DNA of 64,000 nt from Scalesia atractyloides (GCA_947069175.1 CAMTDV010001633.1:56836102-56900101); one strand, 5' to 3'. Numbered from the stretch's first letter, positions 36,435 to 47,330 are shown. The notes: generated from the sequence alone by a model not told the origin. Program-made: numbers and translations.

Positions 36435-36616
36435 GTAAGACTCATATTAGTAGCATTCAGTGTTCTCAAATCTCGAGCGATCTTCATGCTTGTATTCGTG
36501 ACGCCCAGTACTCGTCAGCCAATGAAGGCAGTCTAATCGACGAGGTACGAGGTGTTTCTATCGACTGTCTAGAGACGAAACCCAATGGGCTTCAATACTA
36601 CCTTGATCGTATTTAG

Positions 36617-37550
36617 GTGCCTGATCACAATAACCTTCGTGAGCTCATCATGAATGAGGCACACAAAACCAAATACTCTATTCATCCTGGTGCTGATAAG
36701 ATGTACCATAACCTACGTACGTCATATTGGTGGCCCGATATGTAGAAGGACATCGTTGTATACGTCTCTAAGTGCCTCACATGCTCGAAATTAAAAGCTG
36801 AGCACCAGCGTCCTTCTAGTTTGCTCAATCAGCCAGAAATCCCTGTTTGGAAGTGGGATAGTATCGCTATGGATTTCATAACCAAACTCCGTCGACCACC
36901 TTCTGGTCATGATAGCATTTGGGTTATCATTGACCGTCTAACGAAATCAGCTCATTTTCTTCCTATTCGTGAGGATTTCAAAGTTGAGAAACTAGCTCGA
37001 ATCTATACGGATGAAATCATATGTCATCATGGCATTCCTCTTGACATCATCTCAGACCGCGATGGTCGTTTCACTTCGCGTCTTTGTCAAACTTTTCAAT
37101 CCACTATGGGTACTCATTTGAATCTTAGTACAGCCTTCCATCCTCAAACAGATGGACAGACTGAAAGTACTATCCAAACCCTAGAGGATATGCTCCGTTC
37201 TTGTGTCGTCAACTTTGGTGGTAGTTGGGTTGTACATTTACCATTGATTGAATTCTCGTACAACAACAGCTATCACTCCAGTATTCAAATGGCTCCTTAC
37301 GAAGCATTGTATGGACGCAAGTGCCATTCACCTATCAGTTGGCATGAGATTGGTGATAAACAACTTACTGGTCCTGAGCTCATACAGGAAAACGGATAAG
37401 ATTCTTCAAATCCGCGATAACTTACTTAAGGCCAGAAGTCGACAAAAGAGCTATGCCGACAAAAGACAAAAGCCCTTAGAGTTCAATGTTGGTGATCACG
37501 TGTTACTTAAGGTATCTCCTTGGAAAGGAGAAATACGTTTTGGTAAATAG
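36617..37550 (+). pseudogene. Element C integrase
   Basis: Inserts cDNA into the genome. The N-terminal zinc-binding region shows EAHKTKYSIHPGADKMY and CLTCSKLKAEHQRP, with a TAG stop at 36742-36744 between them. The catalytic core has WDSIAMDFITKL (Asp), IISDRDGRFTS (Asp) and HPQTDGQTESTIQTLEDMLR (Glu), so the DDE residues remain. PYEALYGRKCHSPISW follows. A frame break near 37390 precedes the C-terminal part RQKSYADKRQKPLEFNVGDHVLLKVSP, the GPY/F-side region, which ends in a TAG near 37548. Confidence 0.93.
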
Positions 37551-37919
37551 GGTAAACTTGCACCTCGCTATGTTGGTCCTTTCAAAATACTTGAGAGGGT
37601 TGGTAAGGTAGCATATAGACTTGAATTACCTCAAGAGCTTCACAACGTGAATCCAACCTTTCATGTTTCGAATCTTTAAAAGTGTCTAGCTGAAGAGGGA
37701 CTCCATGTTCCTGTTGAAGACTTGCAAATAAATGAGACACTTCATTTTGTGGAAAAACTGGTCGAAATCATGGACCGAGGAGCCAAGCAACTTAGGCGCA
37801 ACAGAAGTCCCATAGTCAAAGTTTGTTGGGAAGGAAAGCGTGGTGCAGAGTTCACTTGGGAACTCGAGAGTGAAATGAAGACCAAACATCCACATCTCTT
37901 CGAGCAGCCTTCCTCCTAA
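37551..37919 (+). pseudogene. Element C integrase tail and chromodomain
   Basis: After the TAG, the same element reads KLAPRYVGPFKILERVGKVAYRLELP and HNVNPTFHVSNL, with a TAA, then a 65-residue block (37722-37919) with LVEIMDRGAKQLRRNRSPIV and KVCWEGKRGAEFTWELESEM. This last block is the chromodomain that defines chromoviruses and is thought to guide integration to particular chromatin. It ends KHPHLFEQPSS just before the polypurine region. Confidence 0.85.
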
Positions 37920-37956
37920 AGATTTCGAGGACGAAATCTCCTAAAGCAGGAGAGAC
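37917..37956 (+). promoter_or_regulatory. First polypurine-like module of element C
   Basis: AAAGATTTCGAGGACGAAATC, an inverted repeat GATTTCG/CGAAATC, then AAAGCAGGAGAGAC, followed by TGTAACGCTCTGTACC that looks like an LTR start. The true 3' LTR begins about 350 bp further on. Confidence 0.75.
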
Positions 37957-38263
37957 TGTAACGCTCTGTACCTTCGTATTCTATTTTGAACTAGACTGGT
38001 TGTATTTTCCTTATTTAAGCAATTGTATTTTTGTATCACTTCAAACCTTGTATTCGGAGACTTTTTATCATAATGAGAATGCAAATTTCTTTCATGCATA
38101 CATTTATTTGTGTAATCATTCGAAAGTTGGAACATTATACTCGCGAAACTTGACTCTTATTAAACACTTGAAACATGTTAAACTCGTGAAAGCATTCATT
38201 AAACACACCTGATTTTAATAATACATCTTATAATCATCTTCCAAACTCTCATTCAGTTCTTCT
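37957..38263 (+). repeat. LTR-start-like spacer between two polypurine modules
   Basis: Begins TGTAACGCTC like the real LTR but diverges after about 20 bases. It runs for about 307 bp up to a second copy of the GATTTCGAGGACGAAATC module. It may be a remnant of an earlier LTR exchange or template switch. Short open frames on both strands here are not credible. Confidence 0.6.
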
Positions 38264-38305
38264 CCTAAAGATTTCGAGGACGAAATCTCCTAAAGTACGG
38301 GAGAC
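38264..38305 (+). promoter_or_regulatory. Second (functional) polypurine module of element C
   Basis: Repeats CCTAAAGATTTCGAGGACG AAATC, then AAAGTACGGGAGAC, immediately before the 3' LTR at 38306. Confidence 0.8.
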
Positions 38306-38778
38306 TGTAACGCTCCGTATTTTCGTGTTATTTAATTATTTATTTATTATTCATTTATATAATCGTTTAATCATTTATTTGTTATTTAATCATTTATTTA
38401 ACTATTTAAATATTTTATTCATTTATCTATGTAATTAAATACAATTATTAATTAAATAAATCATTTATTTAAATATTAAAATACATTATTCAAATTCATT
38501 TATTAATCATTTTTATTTATTAAATAAGTAATCATGGTATTCACTTATTTAATAATTATTTTTACATTAAATTAATTATTTTTTTAAAGAAAAAGGATTG
38601 TTATTTAAAAGTTAAAAGTCATTTAACTTAGTTAAGTTTTGTTTAAAGCTTCCTCTAACCTAATTATTAGTGGAGGGACCATAAGTGTAATGTTTAAAAC
38701 TTGAAATAGTGTAGCAAAATTTCAGGGACTAAATTGTAATTTACTGAAAGATAAAAATGTGAAAAAGAATCAAAAATG

Positions 38779-38856
38779 GTTAGCCGGGACTCAAACCCGT
38801 GACCTAACCCGGTTCGTGAAACTAACGAAACAACAAGAACCAGTCGGGCTAGAGCC
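38779..38856 (-). repeat. tRNA-like module 1 in 3' LTR of C
   Basis: Counterpart of 30429-30506, with one change in the B box (TCAAACCC). Not a functional tRNA. Confidence 0.6.
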
Positions 38857-39360
38857 CTCATCCGTCATAACCTGAGAACGAATAAGTAATATACGCAAAC
38901 TAAAATTAAACTAGCTTCCTCCTTGCCGCTCAAAACGCATTTAAAAGACAACCCTTCGGTTTTCCGGCGATTTAATCACAGACCGATCAGGAACCATCTG
39001 TTCACACCGTTCTCTTATAAATAACCTCCCATACTCACACTCGCATCCCTCTCTCATTGTCTGAGAACTCGTTGCCACCGTTTAAGCGTGTCGGAATCCT
39101 ATTCACTCTCGCCGGAGGAACCTGCAAGTCGCCAGAACCTGGCCGGAGTTTGTCGAAGAAGACAAATCAACGCCGGAGATCACGTCGGAATTCATCCACC
39201 ACTCGGTATACCTCTCTAAAACTAATATGCTTTTATACTGTTACACATCTATACATACATAACTAAATATATACATCCTCTGCGTTTTTTTTAAAAGATG
39301 AAGAAGATGATCTTGGTTGATATTTAAAATTTATAAGAACTGAATTAAAACACCAAACTG

Positions 39361-39428
39361 GACATCAATCCAGTGGTGTTGATCCAGTTTGATGAACAAA
39401 GGAACTCGGGTTTGAAACCCGGTTCCCT
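39361..39428 (+). repeat. tRNA-like module 2 in 3' LTR of C
   Basis: Counterpart of 31011-31079; the B box reads GGTTTGAAACC here, a C-to-T change. Confidence 0.6.
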
Positions 39429-39528
39429 AACTCTTCACAACATTTTCTTTTTTTTTCTGTTTTGTTAAACCCAGAATATGGAACTCGGTAAACAACATAC
39501 ATATATAATTAAATCCAGTAATCTTACC

Positions 39529-39604
39529 GGGTTAGACACGCAGTCCAGTGGTTGGACTGCGTGCACGTAAGCTTGAGGTCCCGAGTTCGATCCCGATTCC
39601 GCAC
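39529..39604 (+). repeat. tRNA-like module 3 in 3' LTR of C
   Basis: Counterpart of 31181-31256. The inverted repeat CACGCAGTCCA-GTGGT-TGGACTGCGTG is perfect in this copy (11-bp arms). Confidence 0.65.
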
Positions 39605-40818
39605 GATTATATCCGTTCAGGCCTGTTCTAGGCCGGCCTTTGGGCCAATATATACTTTTTGTTGGTTTTGGTTCTTTTTGGGCTTCCTCTTTGGGCCAGT
39701 TTTCATTTTGGGCCTTCTCCTTTTAGGCTGAATTGTATTGAAATCAGTTTGTTATTGTTAATATCATTGTTGTTGTTGTTATTATTATTATTATTATTAT
39801 TATTTTTAATCTTATCATTTTAATTTAATCCTATTATTGTTATTATTATTATTACTATTTTAATACGATTACCATAAACCTTTAATTACAAGATTGTTTT
39901 ATCATTAGGATTTTTTGCCAAACTTCCTAACTTACCATCATAACTCTATCTAAAGCATAGCTAACTGAGTTAGAATAACTAATTTATAAACATCGCATAA
40001 CAAGTTAGTACAATCCAAATCAATAACGAGTTCGTCATTTAATGATTAGGTTAACCATTTCATTCTCTTGGGACGTTCCATTCCTTACTCGTGCGTTATT
40101 TCCAGAAATCAACTATGCAACCAAAGGTGAGTATACTTGATTCCTTTTTTGTGATTAAACATTTTGGGTGCAACATGTATTTGTATCAAAACACGCCATC
40201 ACATGAGACTTATTTATTCACGCTCAATCAATATCTTTAAACATGAAAACATGTGATACTTGTTAATCTTATATGCTATGTAAACACGTCATGTATATAT
40301 GCTCATTAACTTTGCTAGCCTACCTTAACAATTATAGTGCTATAGGATTAACGCACCGCCCTTGAGTCTTGGGGTATTGTTAAGTAAAACATATTAACCT
40401 CCCTTGAGTCTTGGGGAAGGCACATTTTGTTGGAAACTTGGGTTTGACATATAGTGACATCGTTTCAGCATATTAGTAACTAGTGTTATGTTATCATGTT
40501 GGATATGAGCATTTAAACATTTTTTTTCTATTATGCTATGTAACAAACCTGTATACTCGCCAACCTGTGTTGATTTTGATTTTAATACATGTTGCAGGTT
40601 TACAGTCAAGTTGAAGTTGAAACAAGCTAGGATGGCCTAGAAACTCATCTTATACTAAATTATGTTTGGAATTTTATGTTATGTTTATTTTGAACAATGT
40701 ATGAACTTTAGACAATTTATGGAATGGAATTTAATTATATTGTCACATTTAGTGTTATGATATTTTGAGCAATTGTTCATCTCATCCTGATGTTTCCACC
40801 ATCGGTTGGGGTGTGACA

Positions 40819-40823
40819 CTAGT
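40819..40823. repeat. Target-site duplication CTAGT (right) of element C
   Basis: Identical to 10889-10893. Minus-strand copia B integrase resumes immediately after it. Confidence 0.93.
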
Positions 40824-41517
40824 GTTCTTGGGATGTTGTATTGCCTTACAATCCCTTTTGACACACAGAAGTCATCCAACTCCTTATTTTTGAACTCTGT
40901 TCCATTATCACTTCTGAAGATTTTTACTAGCAGATCAAATTTCTTTTTCAACTTTTCTTACAAAGTCCTGCAAAATACCTGCAGTCTCATCTTTAGAGTG
41001 CAAAAAGTAAGTCTATGTAAACCTTGAAAATCATCAATTATGACAAGATAATACCTTTTTTTAAGACTCATGATTTTAACAGGGCCAAACAAGTCCATGT
41101 GTAACAATTGTAAACACTGACTAGTTTTAGACTCATCAATGGATTTGAATGAATTTTTATGTTGTTTGCCTTTTAAATAGGAAACACAATGTTCATCACA
41201 TGTGAACTGTTTTGGTGGAAGACCTCTTACAAGACCTTGTTTTGAGAGTGGTGATAGTTTTGAGATTAGTGTGATCAAGTCATCTATGCCATAGTTTATA
41301 TCTTTTTGTTAGAGGCAGATGAGAACAGACAAGCATTAGACATTGGATTATCTTTCAACATATCTACCACATACACATTGCCACTCCTGTGAGCAACAAG
41401 CTGTGTTTTGCTCCCGGCTATGATTTCTTCAATCTTTTTCATCACATCTGGTCTAACAATCTTACCAGTTTCCTTAGTGAAGAATGACCCACAACCTTTA
41501 TCACTCATTTGAGACAC
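40824..41517 (-). pseudogene. Copia B GAG-pre-integrase and integrase (right piece)
   Basis: Minus-strand frames carry SQMSDKGCGSFFTKETG, then KQFTCDEHCVSYLKGKQHKNSF (zinc-binding region), LLHMDLFGPVKIMSLKKRYYLVIIDDF (first core Asp) and IFRSDNGTEFKNKELDDFC (second core Asp). The frame then runs into element C at 40823. Stops and frame breaks occur near 40955 and 41280. The missing next block (QNGVVE...) is at 10788-10888. Confidence 0.9.
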
Positions 41518-41775
41518 ACTAAGAAGGTTAAATTTCAGATTGTCAATAAGATTGACATATTCAAACTTGAGTTTCCCAGCTTAGACTGTCCCTGACCCTA
41601 ACACCTTTTGTTTTAAGTTGTTACCAAAGGATATATCACCCACTCCATGTGCTAGAAAATTTTTAAGAAGGGCTCTACATCCTGTCATATGCCTGGAGCC
41701 TCCACTATCTACATACCATAAACTATCGAAGCAAGCAGAAGCTCCCTGCACATCAGTAACACGTTAGTTTTGGTG
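41518..41775 (-). pseudogene. Copia B protease region
   Basis: On the minus strand the stretch reads VDSGGSRHMTGCRALLKNFL and GVGDISFGNN, the copia protease pattern (D-S/T-G followed by SRHMTG). An in-frame TAG lies near 41583 before AGKLKFEYVNLIDNLKFNLLS. It links the gag-side frames to the integrase frames. Confidence 0.75.
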
Positions 41776-42078
41776 AGTGTCCAAAGCCAAATGGCTTTGG
41801 ATGGGTCACAGACATTCCAGCCTCAAGTTCAGGAGAATGGTCAGAGTTTTGAATAGATATTCGAAACATCTGTTGTGGACCATTTATCAAGTGGTTGTAA
41901 CCATGAGGATTCTTGTTCACTATTGGTTTTGAAGGTCTTTTGTAGACCTCATAACCAAGTGGTACTCTTTGATAAGATGGTTGGCCTTATCCTCTTGGAA
42001 ATTTGTTTGCTGGTGGTGCATTTTTACTTGAACCTCTCTGGGAACAAAGGTTACATTAAGCTGTTTGGTAACAGATGT

Positions 42079-42339
42079 TTAGACGGGGATGAAGGTCTGT
42101 TTGGACTTTCCTTTTTCAGTACTAGTCCGTGAACTCTCAAATGTTTTTGATTTGTACTCATTTTTTCTAACATCAAAAATTTTGAGATTAACACACTCTT
42201 GAGTTTTGTGATTTTTCTTGCCACAGATAGTGCAATGAGGTGTGGCAACAATCACACTGGTCTTGTTTATGTCACATGCTTTTAAGAGAAAACAATTTTT
42301 AGTTAAATGGTTTTTCTTTTCACAAAAGTCACAAAACAA
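42079..42339 (-). pseudogene. Copia B double zinc-knuckle segment
   Basis: An 86-residue frame with two CCHC knuckles, CDFCEKKNHLTKNC and CTICGKKNHKTQEC, spaced 22 residues apart. Such a pair lies between gag and protease in SIRE-like copia elements. It is separated from the preceding frame (42383-42772) by a frameshift near 42345-42385. Confidence 0.85.
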
Positions 42340-42382
42340 GTTTGTTATCTTCTCTTTTTTCCTCCCTTTTTCAAGATTTTTG

Positions 42383-42772
42383 TCAACAGATGTTGTAAAA
42401 TCTACTGGAAGGTCTTTTAAAGGGAATACTTTTTACTTTAGGTGCTTTCACACCCTCAATTGTTGAGAAGTCCATTGGCTTAAAGTTTTCAAGAATATCA
42501 CATTCATCTGACCATGTTGGCTTGAATTGGTATTTTTCAATTTCCTCAAAAGTTGAGGATCCTTCAGGTCTTTCCAAAACAATTTTCTTTTCATTTGGTT
42601 CTGTGACTTTAATTTCTTGACCAGCCATATTTGTAGGAATGATTTCAACCAAACCAGAATTATTTACAGCAATGTTTTGAGAAACGTGGTCATTTTTGCG
42701 AAAGCCTATGCAAAATTTTACATTACTTTTGATCTGTTTTTCTAACATTAACTCATAACCTTTGAAGCATTC
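42383..42772 (-). pseudogene. Copia B gag-extension region, left of solo LTR E
   Basis: The frame begins ECFKGYELMLEKQIKSN and includes acidic, low-complexity segments. It continues the coiled-coil-like frame at 52219-52626, which ends KKELESTQITCEK, once the solo LTR E (42773-52210) and one CATTC copy are set aside. The protein is the long region after Gag typical of SIRE-like copia elements, with no assigned function. Confidence 0.8.
42768..42772. repeat. Target-site duplication CATTC (left) of solo LTR E
   Basis: CATTC precedes TGTCACACCCC at 42773 and recurs at 52211-52215. Confidence 0.93.
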
Positions 42773-43622
42773 TGTCACACCCCAACCGATGGCGGAAACA
42801 TCAGGGTAGTGGCACTAGGTGAATCAGATTGATCAAGAGATTCCATAACGATTTAAAGACAATAATCAACATTTAACATCCCATACTATTAAACTCATAC
42901 AATCTTAAAACAACCATTACATATCAAACAAATCCCTTAAACATATAAACTGATCCGATCTTCCCTAGATGTATTACAAGATATTCTAAGGCAAAACCTA
43001 TCACTAAGCATCAATGCTAAAGTCCTCAACCTGCCACATATGTTAAAATAAAACGTCAATACAATGAAGTAAAGGTGAGCATACGAGTTTTGTGTACATA
43101 ATAGATATAAAAGCGTTTAGCATACACCGCATGACATACGTAATAGTTGTGAATGATGTAACTACTTAGATTCATGCAAACCAACAAACCTTCGATTGAT
43201 CAAGGCATGCGAACAAGCGTTCGCATCCTAAATAGAGAAAATTAAATACGAAATAAAAATGTGAGCCTTAACAACCCGGGGCCTCTGGGTGGCGAGTCCA
43301 CCTCTAGTATACTATCATGTTAAAGGTGGCGTACAAGCAATCAAGCAATACATACAATTCAGCAGATTTCACGTATAATCATCTAACAACGGGTTGCGAA
43401 TAAGTGTTTGAGAGTTGTGTGATGTGTTTTTGATATACGAACATATGTGACAACCAAAAGTGCATTTAAGCGTAAAAGGGTTCTACTCACAGTCGGTGCG
43501 TTTGGAAGAGAGTAGACGACTGTCGAGAGGTGAAGAACAGTGCCGGATAAGCCGGCATATGCGAACGAAAGTGCATCAGTCTCCGAAATGCTGAAACGGT
43601 TAAGTTTGGAATGGGCAGAGGA

Positions 43623-43905
43623 CAAGTTCGGGCGAACTTGTATGTTTCCATACAAGTATGAGCGAACTTGTGAGGAATTGTTGTGTGTTTGAGACAAGTT
43701 CGGGCGAACTTGTTAAGTTTCTCAAGAAACTTGATAAGTTCAGGCGAACTTGTATAAGGTGTTAACAGAATCTGCAAGTTCGGCCGAACTTGTGAAGTTT
43801 CCTAAGAAACTTGACAAGTTCGGGCGAACTTGTTGGGTTTTATGTAGATTTTTGACACAAGTTCGGTCGAACTTGACCCATATGGTGTAAGTTCGAGCGA
43901 ACTTG
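43623..43905. repeat. Palindrome cluster 1 (gypsy LTR E)
   Basis: About eight copies of CAAGTTCG-NN-CGAACTTG, at roughly 43623, 43653 (degenerate), 43695, 43735, 43775, 43815, 43858 and 43888, spaced about 30-45 bp. Central dinucleotides on the plus strand are mostly GG, with GC, GT and GA. Half-sites follow at about 43938 and 44098. Confidence 0.92.
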
Positions 43906-44463
43906 GCTCTTGAGCTGCACAAAATCAGTTAGATCTCGAGCGAACTTGGTGTTTTCAGGTCTAAATCTTGCGTTTTCGCGTCGTTTGCTGAGGAAATCGA
44001 GTGCCCATCCCTCCAACCTTAAGCCACTGTGTAAAACTTTAGGCTAGAGAGGTCTTTTGGAGCGAGTTAGCCATTTTACAGAAACTCGAGCTAATCCGGG
44101 CGAACTTGACGGTTCGTACGGGTTAGTCCAACTTATGTAAAGTAACGATTTCGTCCTTGTCCTTCCGGATCTGAGATCTTTCTTGACAACACCTCGTTCC
44201 ACTAAAAAGTTAACGAAACATACGTCATTAGTCCGAATATTGTGTAAAAATCAATGATTTAAAGGTTTTACTCAGATCTAAGCATAGATCTGAGTGAAAA
44301 ACAGAAGTTTTGCATAAAACGATGAAGGTTTTCGTAACAGAAGAGATTTAATGAGAACGAAGGCAGAGCCTTGTGCAAAATCATTGTAAAATGTTGTTGA
44401 ACATCACAGTAGTTAAAATCGGGTTGAATCTTACTTAGAAAACAAGGGTTTCGGGTTTTGAGA

Positions 44464-44790
44464 GCTCTGGGCGAACTTGCAGCAAGTTCAAATGAGAGAA
44501 TGGAGCTAAGTATTTATAGGAGAAGGCAAAAACGTGAGCTGATAGGAGTCAAGTTCGGCCGAACTTGTATGAACTCATACAAGTTCGCGCGAACTTGTGA
44601 GTTTTTCAAGGGATTTAAGTCAAGTTCGGCCGAACTTGCTGATTCTGTAAGGAATCATGGAAAGTTCGAGCGAACTTGTGGGAAAAAGGGAATTCCAGTC
44701 AAGTTCAAGCAGACTTGGGTGAAACTTAAGAAGTTCTGTTCGCCTGGTCAAGTTCGGCCGAACTTGGCATCACCCAAGTTCGAGCGAACT
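44464..44790. repeat. Palindrome cluster 2 (gypsy LTR E)
   Basis: Further copies at about 44552, 44580, 44622, 44661, 44749 and 44774, plus degenerate ones at 44465 and 44699. CAAGTTCGGCCGAACTTG, which is a perfect 18-bp palindrome, occurs three times here. An open frame of 131 residues runs through it but shows only the repeat translated (KFARTC-like), not a real protein. Confidence 0.92.
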
Positions 44791-44927
44791 TGCCCAAAGT
44801 CCAAGATTTCTTCGTTTGTTTATCGATTGTTCGGCGATGTAATTGAGTTATAAAGTAACGTTAAGCGATTAAGCGATGAGTTAAGCGTCGTAATAGCGAG
44901 TCAACGCGAGAGAGCGAGTTGCGTGAG

Positions 44928-45333
44928 TTAGCAGGGAACCTAAATTTGTTATCTATTGTTCGATTAGGCAAAAACTAATGACAAGTTAACCAAATAACAA
45001 GAATTACTCATTTAAATGTTGTTTTCATTGATCTAAAGTTCAATACATTCAAGAACCGGATCCGACAGAGCTTCGCCGCCTCTATGCCAAAATCTCTCCT
45101 CGTTACAAATGAAATCCCAAGGCACCTATATATAAGAGCAGAAGTTCGCTAGTGAAAGGATTAGTTCGGGCGAACTTGACTTAGTCAAGTTCGGCCGAAC
45201 TTGACAACTCTAAACACTTCTCAAGCGAACTTGTCCTAATACAATGTTAAATACGACTTATTTCTAACAGATTAAGCCCTATTCACTCAGACTCGAGGCA
45301 TAATGACGTAGGCAACAGACATATGCACCAACA
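44928..45333 (-). repeat. 3' LTR of copia F
   Basis: About 400 bp matching 51510-51916, starting on the minus strand TGTTGGTGCATATG. Its last ~18 bases (expected ..GGACATTCCTACA) are replaced by unrelated sequence at 44910-44927. It contains two palindrome copies (about 45163 and 45186) and a half-site. Confidence 0.9.
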
Positions 45334-45350
45334 AACTCCCCCTTGGATGT
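45334..45350 (-). promoter_or_regulatory. Polypurine tract of copia F
   Basis: Minus strand CATCCAAGGGGGAGTT ends directly at the 3' LTR start. Similar AAGGGGGAG and AGGGGGAGC tracts recur upstream near 45485 and 45510. Confidence 0.85.
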
Positions 45351-47330
45351 TGCCGCATTCATTTTGACTTTTAAAATCTTCTGAGTCTTCCGATCTTTAG
45401 TTCTTGAATAAACTTTATCATCTTGATCTTTATATCTTCTTCCTTTTTCTTGAGCTTTGTCTTGATAAAACTTTTAATCATCATGCTCCCCCTTGCTTTA
45501 AGCTTTGCTCCCCCTAGCTTTAAGCTTTCTGGAGTCTTTAGACTTTGCTTTATCAAACTCCCTCTCAATCTTTACTTCCTGTCTAAATATTTTCTGACAT
45601 TCAAATAAACATTTTAGATTCGAACTTTGAATTTTAGTAACATCAACATTTCAAACTTTAATCTTCACTTCAATCTTTTCAAAAACTTTAGTTGATTCCA
45701 GTTCAAATTAATGGCATTGAATACAATTTATATTTAAGTCCTTCAACTTTCATATCTTTATCCTTTGTGAAAATCCACTTAGTTGATCAAGTCCAAGTTA
45801 ATGACCTTGATTAACCAAATATGTCAACTGAGTCCAATTAATGACCTTAGTTTGACAAATCGTTATGAACAATCTGATTTTAAAGTTTCAAATTAATGAA
45901 CTTTTAAAACATTCATCAGGTTTTCTTACCAGACTTCGAATATCGGTTCTCCAACATTGGCTCGTTCAAACTAATGTAGAAAAAAATCTTTTTGCATTTT
46001 AGAAAGTTTATGCTAAAACACACTCAAAATCTTTTTGGTTTTAAATTTGAAAAGCAAGTAAAGTATTTACAGAAAGTAAACTATGTACAAACATATTTAC
46101 AGACATATTTTTTGTGAATTCGTGTCTAAGGATCATATCAATTAAATGAGACATATCACTTGTACCGTTGACCTTTATAAGACTTTAAGTTTTAAACTCG
46201 TTTACCTAGATTGTCGATATATTTGTCCACTTAAACTTTACCACGTTTCTCAACTGTTTCAAGATATGTTAAGATATGATTTTAAGAAACTTGACTTAAC
46301 TGTGTTTCCCACTTCTTGAATATACTCCCGAATCCAGATTCCCTAGATTTCATCTTACAATTGGGTTAATGCGAGACCTTGAGAGCTCAGGTTAGTACTA
46401 TCGTATATACAAAGAGATGAAAGCTCGTCTTTAAGGTGTGTTCCACTTAAGGAATCTTTTAGCATTGCAAATGATTAGATCTTTCGATGCTTTTCAAATT
46501 TTGCATGCTAATTTGGGGTTTTTTTAGCAAAAGCATTATAGAAGTTCTACGCTATTGCTTCCGCAAAATCAAAAGAACTAGTATAATACCCCAGATATCA
46601 ATCATCTATAAAGACCTCGTATCTCAGAATCAGGCAACCCTTCAATCGAAATTTCGGAGTACTAAGTCCATATATCCAAGATGTGTTAATCCACAAGATT
46701 AGGCGGTTGTAAAATTTAGTTTACATCCCGGAAACAATTTACTGAACGTATAAAGCCTATCGACACATCTACAGTAAGACTCGTTATCACTTTTAAACTT
46801 TACAATTCTTTAGCATACTGTGATAGTCCACTGATGTACTATCATTTCCTTTTTGACAACCAAATTCTTTTTGCCTTTTTTTCAATGTTTTTGTACTTTT
46901 TGAATTTTTCAATGTTTTTTGAATTTTCAACTTGTTTTTCATATGTTTTTTATTTTTCAACAAATTTTTTACTCCCCCTAAAATCAAAAAAATATTTTTG
47001 GATTTTAGATTTAAAGAAATTCTTCTAAAAATTTAACAAACTAATGTGGATCCCGAGAACTCGTCCTCCGATCCTTTTTTCATCTTCTGCATTATCACAT
47101 GTTAGCAGAACAAACCATTAAACTTTGATAACATCAACTTGTAGAAACCACTTGTAAGAACCACTTGTAGGAAATCAATTTTAAATGATTTTTCAGTATA
47201 ACAATCAGTGTTCTATTTAACGGTGTGGATTTTCTCAAATTTTTAAACATTCTTTTCAATTTTTCTTTTTCAACCACTTGTAATTTCAAAAACGTCAAAG
47301 ATTTATGACTTTCTAGATAAGTTAAATACT
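45351..47330 (-). other. Non-coding 3' region of copia F
   Basis: About 2 kb between the broken protease site and the polypurine tract, where a complete copia would carry integrase and reverse transcriptase. No pol motif was found in any frame. The sequence is A/T-rich on the minus strand with poly-A/T stretches. Small open frames on both strands overlap and look random. Confidence 0.7.

Larger units (their letters stand above)
10894..40818 (+). mobile_element. Ty3/gypsy chromovirus C, containing nested array D
   Basis: A full-length element: 5' LTR (10894-11273 continued at 30336-32465, about 2510 bp without the insertion), Met-tRNA primer site at 32469, gag-protease-RT-RNase H-integrase-chromodomain in the order typical of Ty3/gypsy, a polypurine region, and a 3' LTR (38306-40818, 2513 bp). 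It is flanked by CTAGT on both sides and is inserted in the integrase of copia B. The chromodomain marks it as a chromovirus, possibly Tekay/Del-like. All ORFs are interrupted, so it is inactive. The two LTRs differ by scattered substitutions and indels. Confidence 0.95.
38306..40818 (+). repeat. 3' LTR of element C
   Basis: 2513 bp, TGTAACGCTCCG to GTTGGGGTGTGACA, uninterrupted. It contains the same three tRNA-like modules (38779-38856 minus; 39361-39428 and 39529-39604 plus), a TATAAATA at 39016-39023 and an ATT/GTT microsatellite. It is followed by the CTAGT target duplication. It serves as the reference for the undisturbed insertion site of array D. Confidence 0.95.

Noticed and set aside
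34913..36435. Integrated pararetrovirus (caulimovirus) sequence
   Set aside because: Gene order protease-RT-RNase H-integrase-chromodomain with LTRs and target duplications is that of a Ty3/gypsy chromovirus; no movement protein seen.
43623..44790. Heat-shock elements in the palindrome (TTC..GAA)
   Set aside because: The heat-shock element needs TTC and GAA two bases apart; here they are separated by four (TTCGNNCGAA), so the fit is poor.
44458..44853. 131-residue ORF across palindrome cluster 2
   Set aside because: The protein is simply the translated DNA palindrome (KFARTC, FERTC repeats) and overlaps an LTR.
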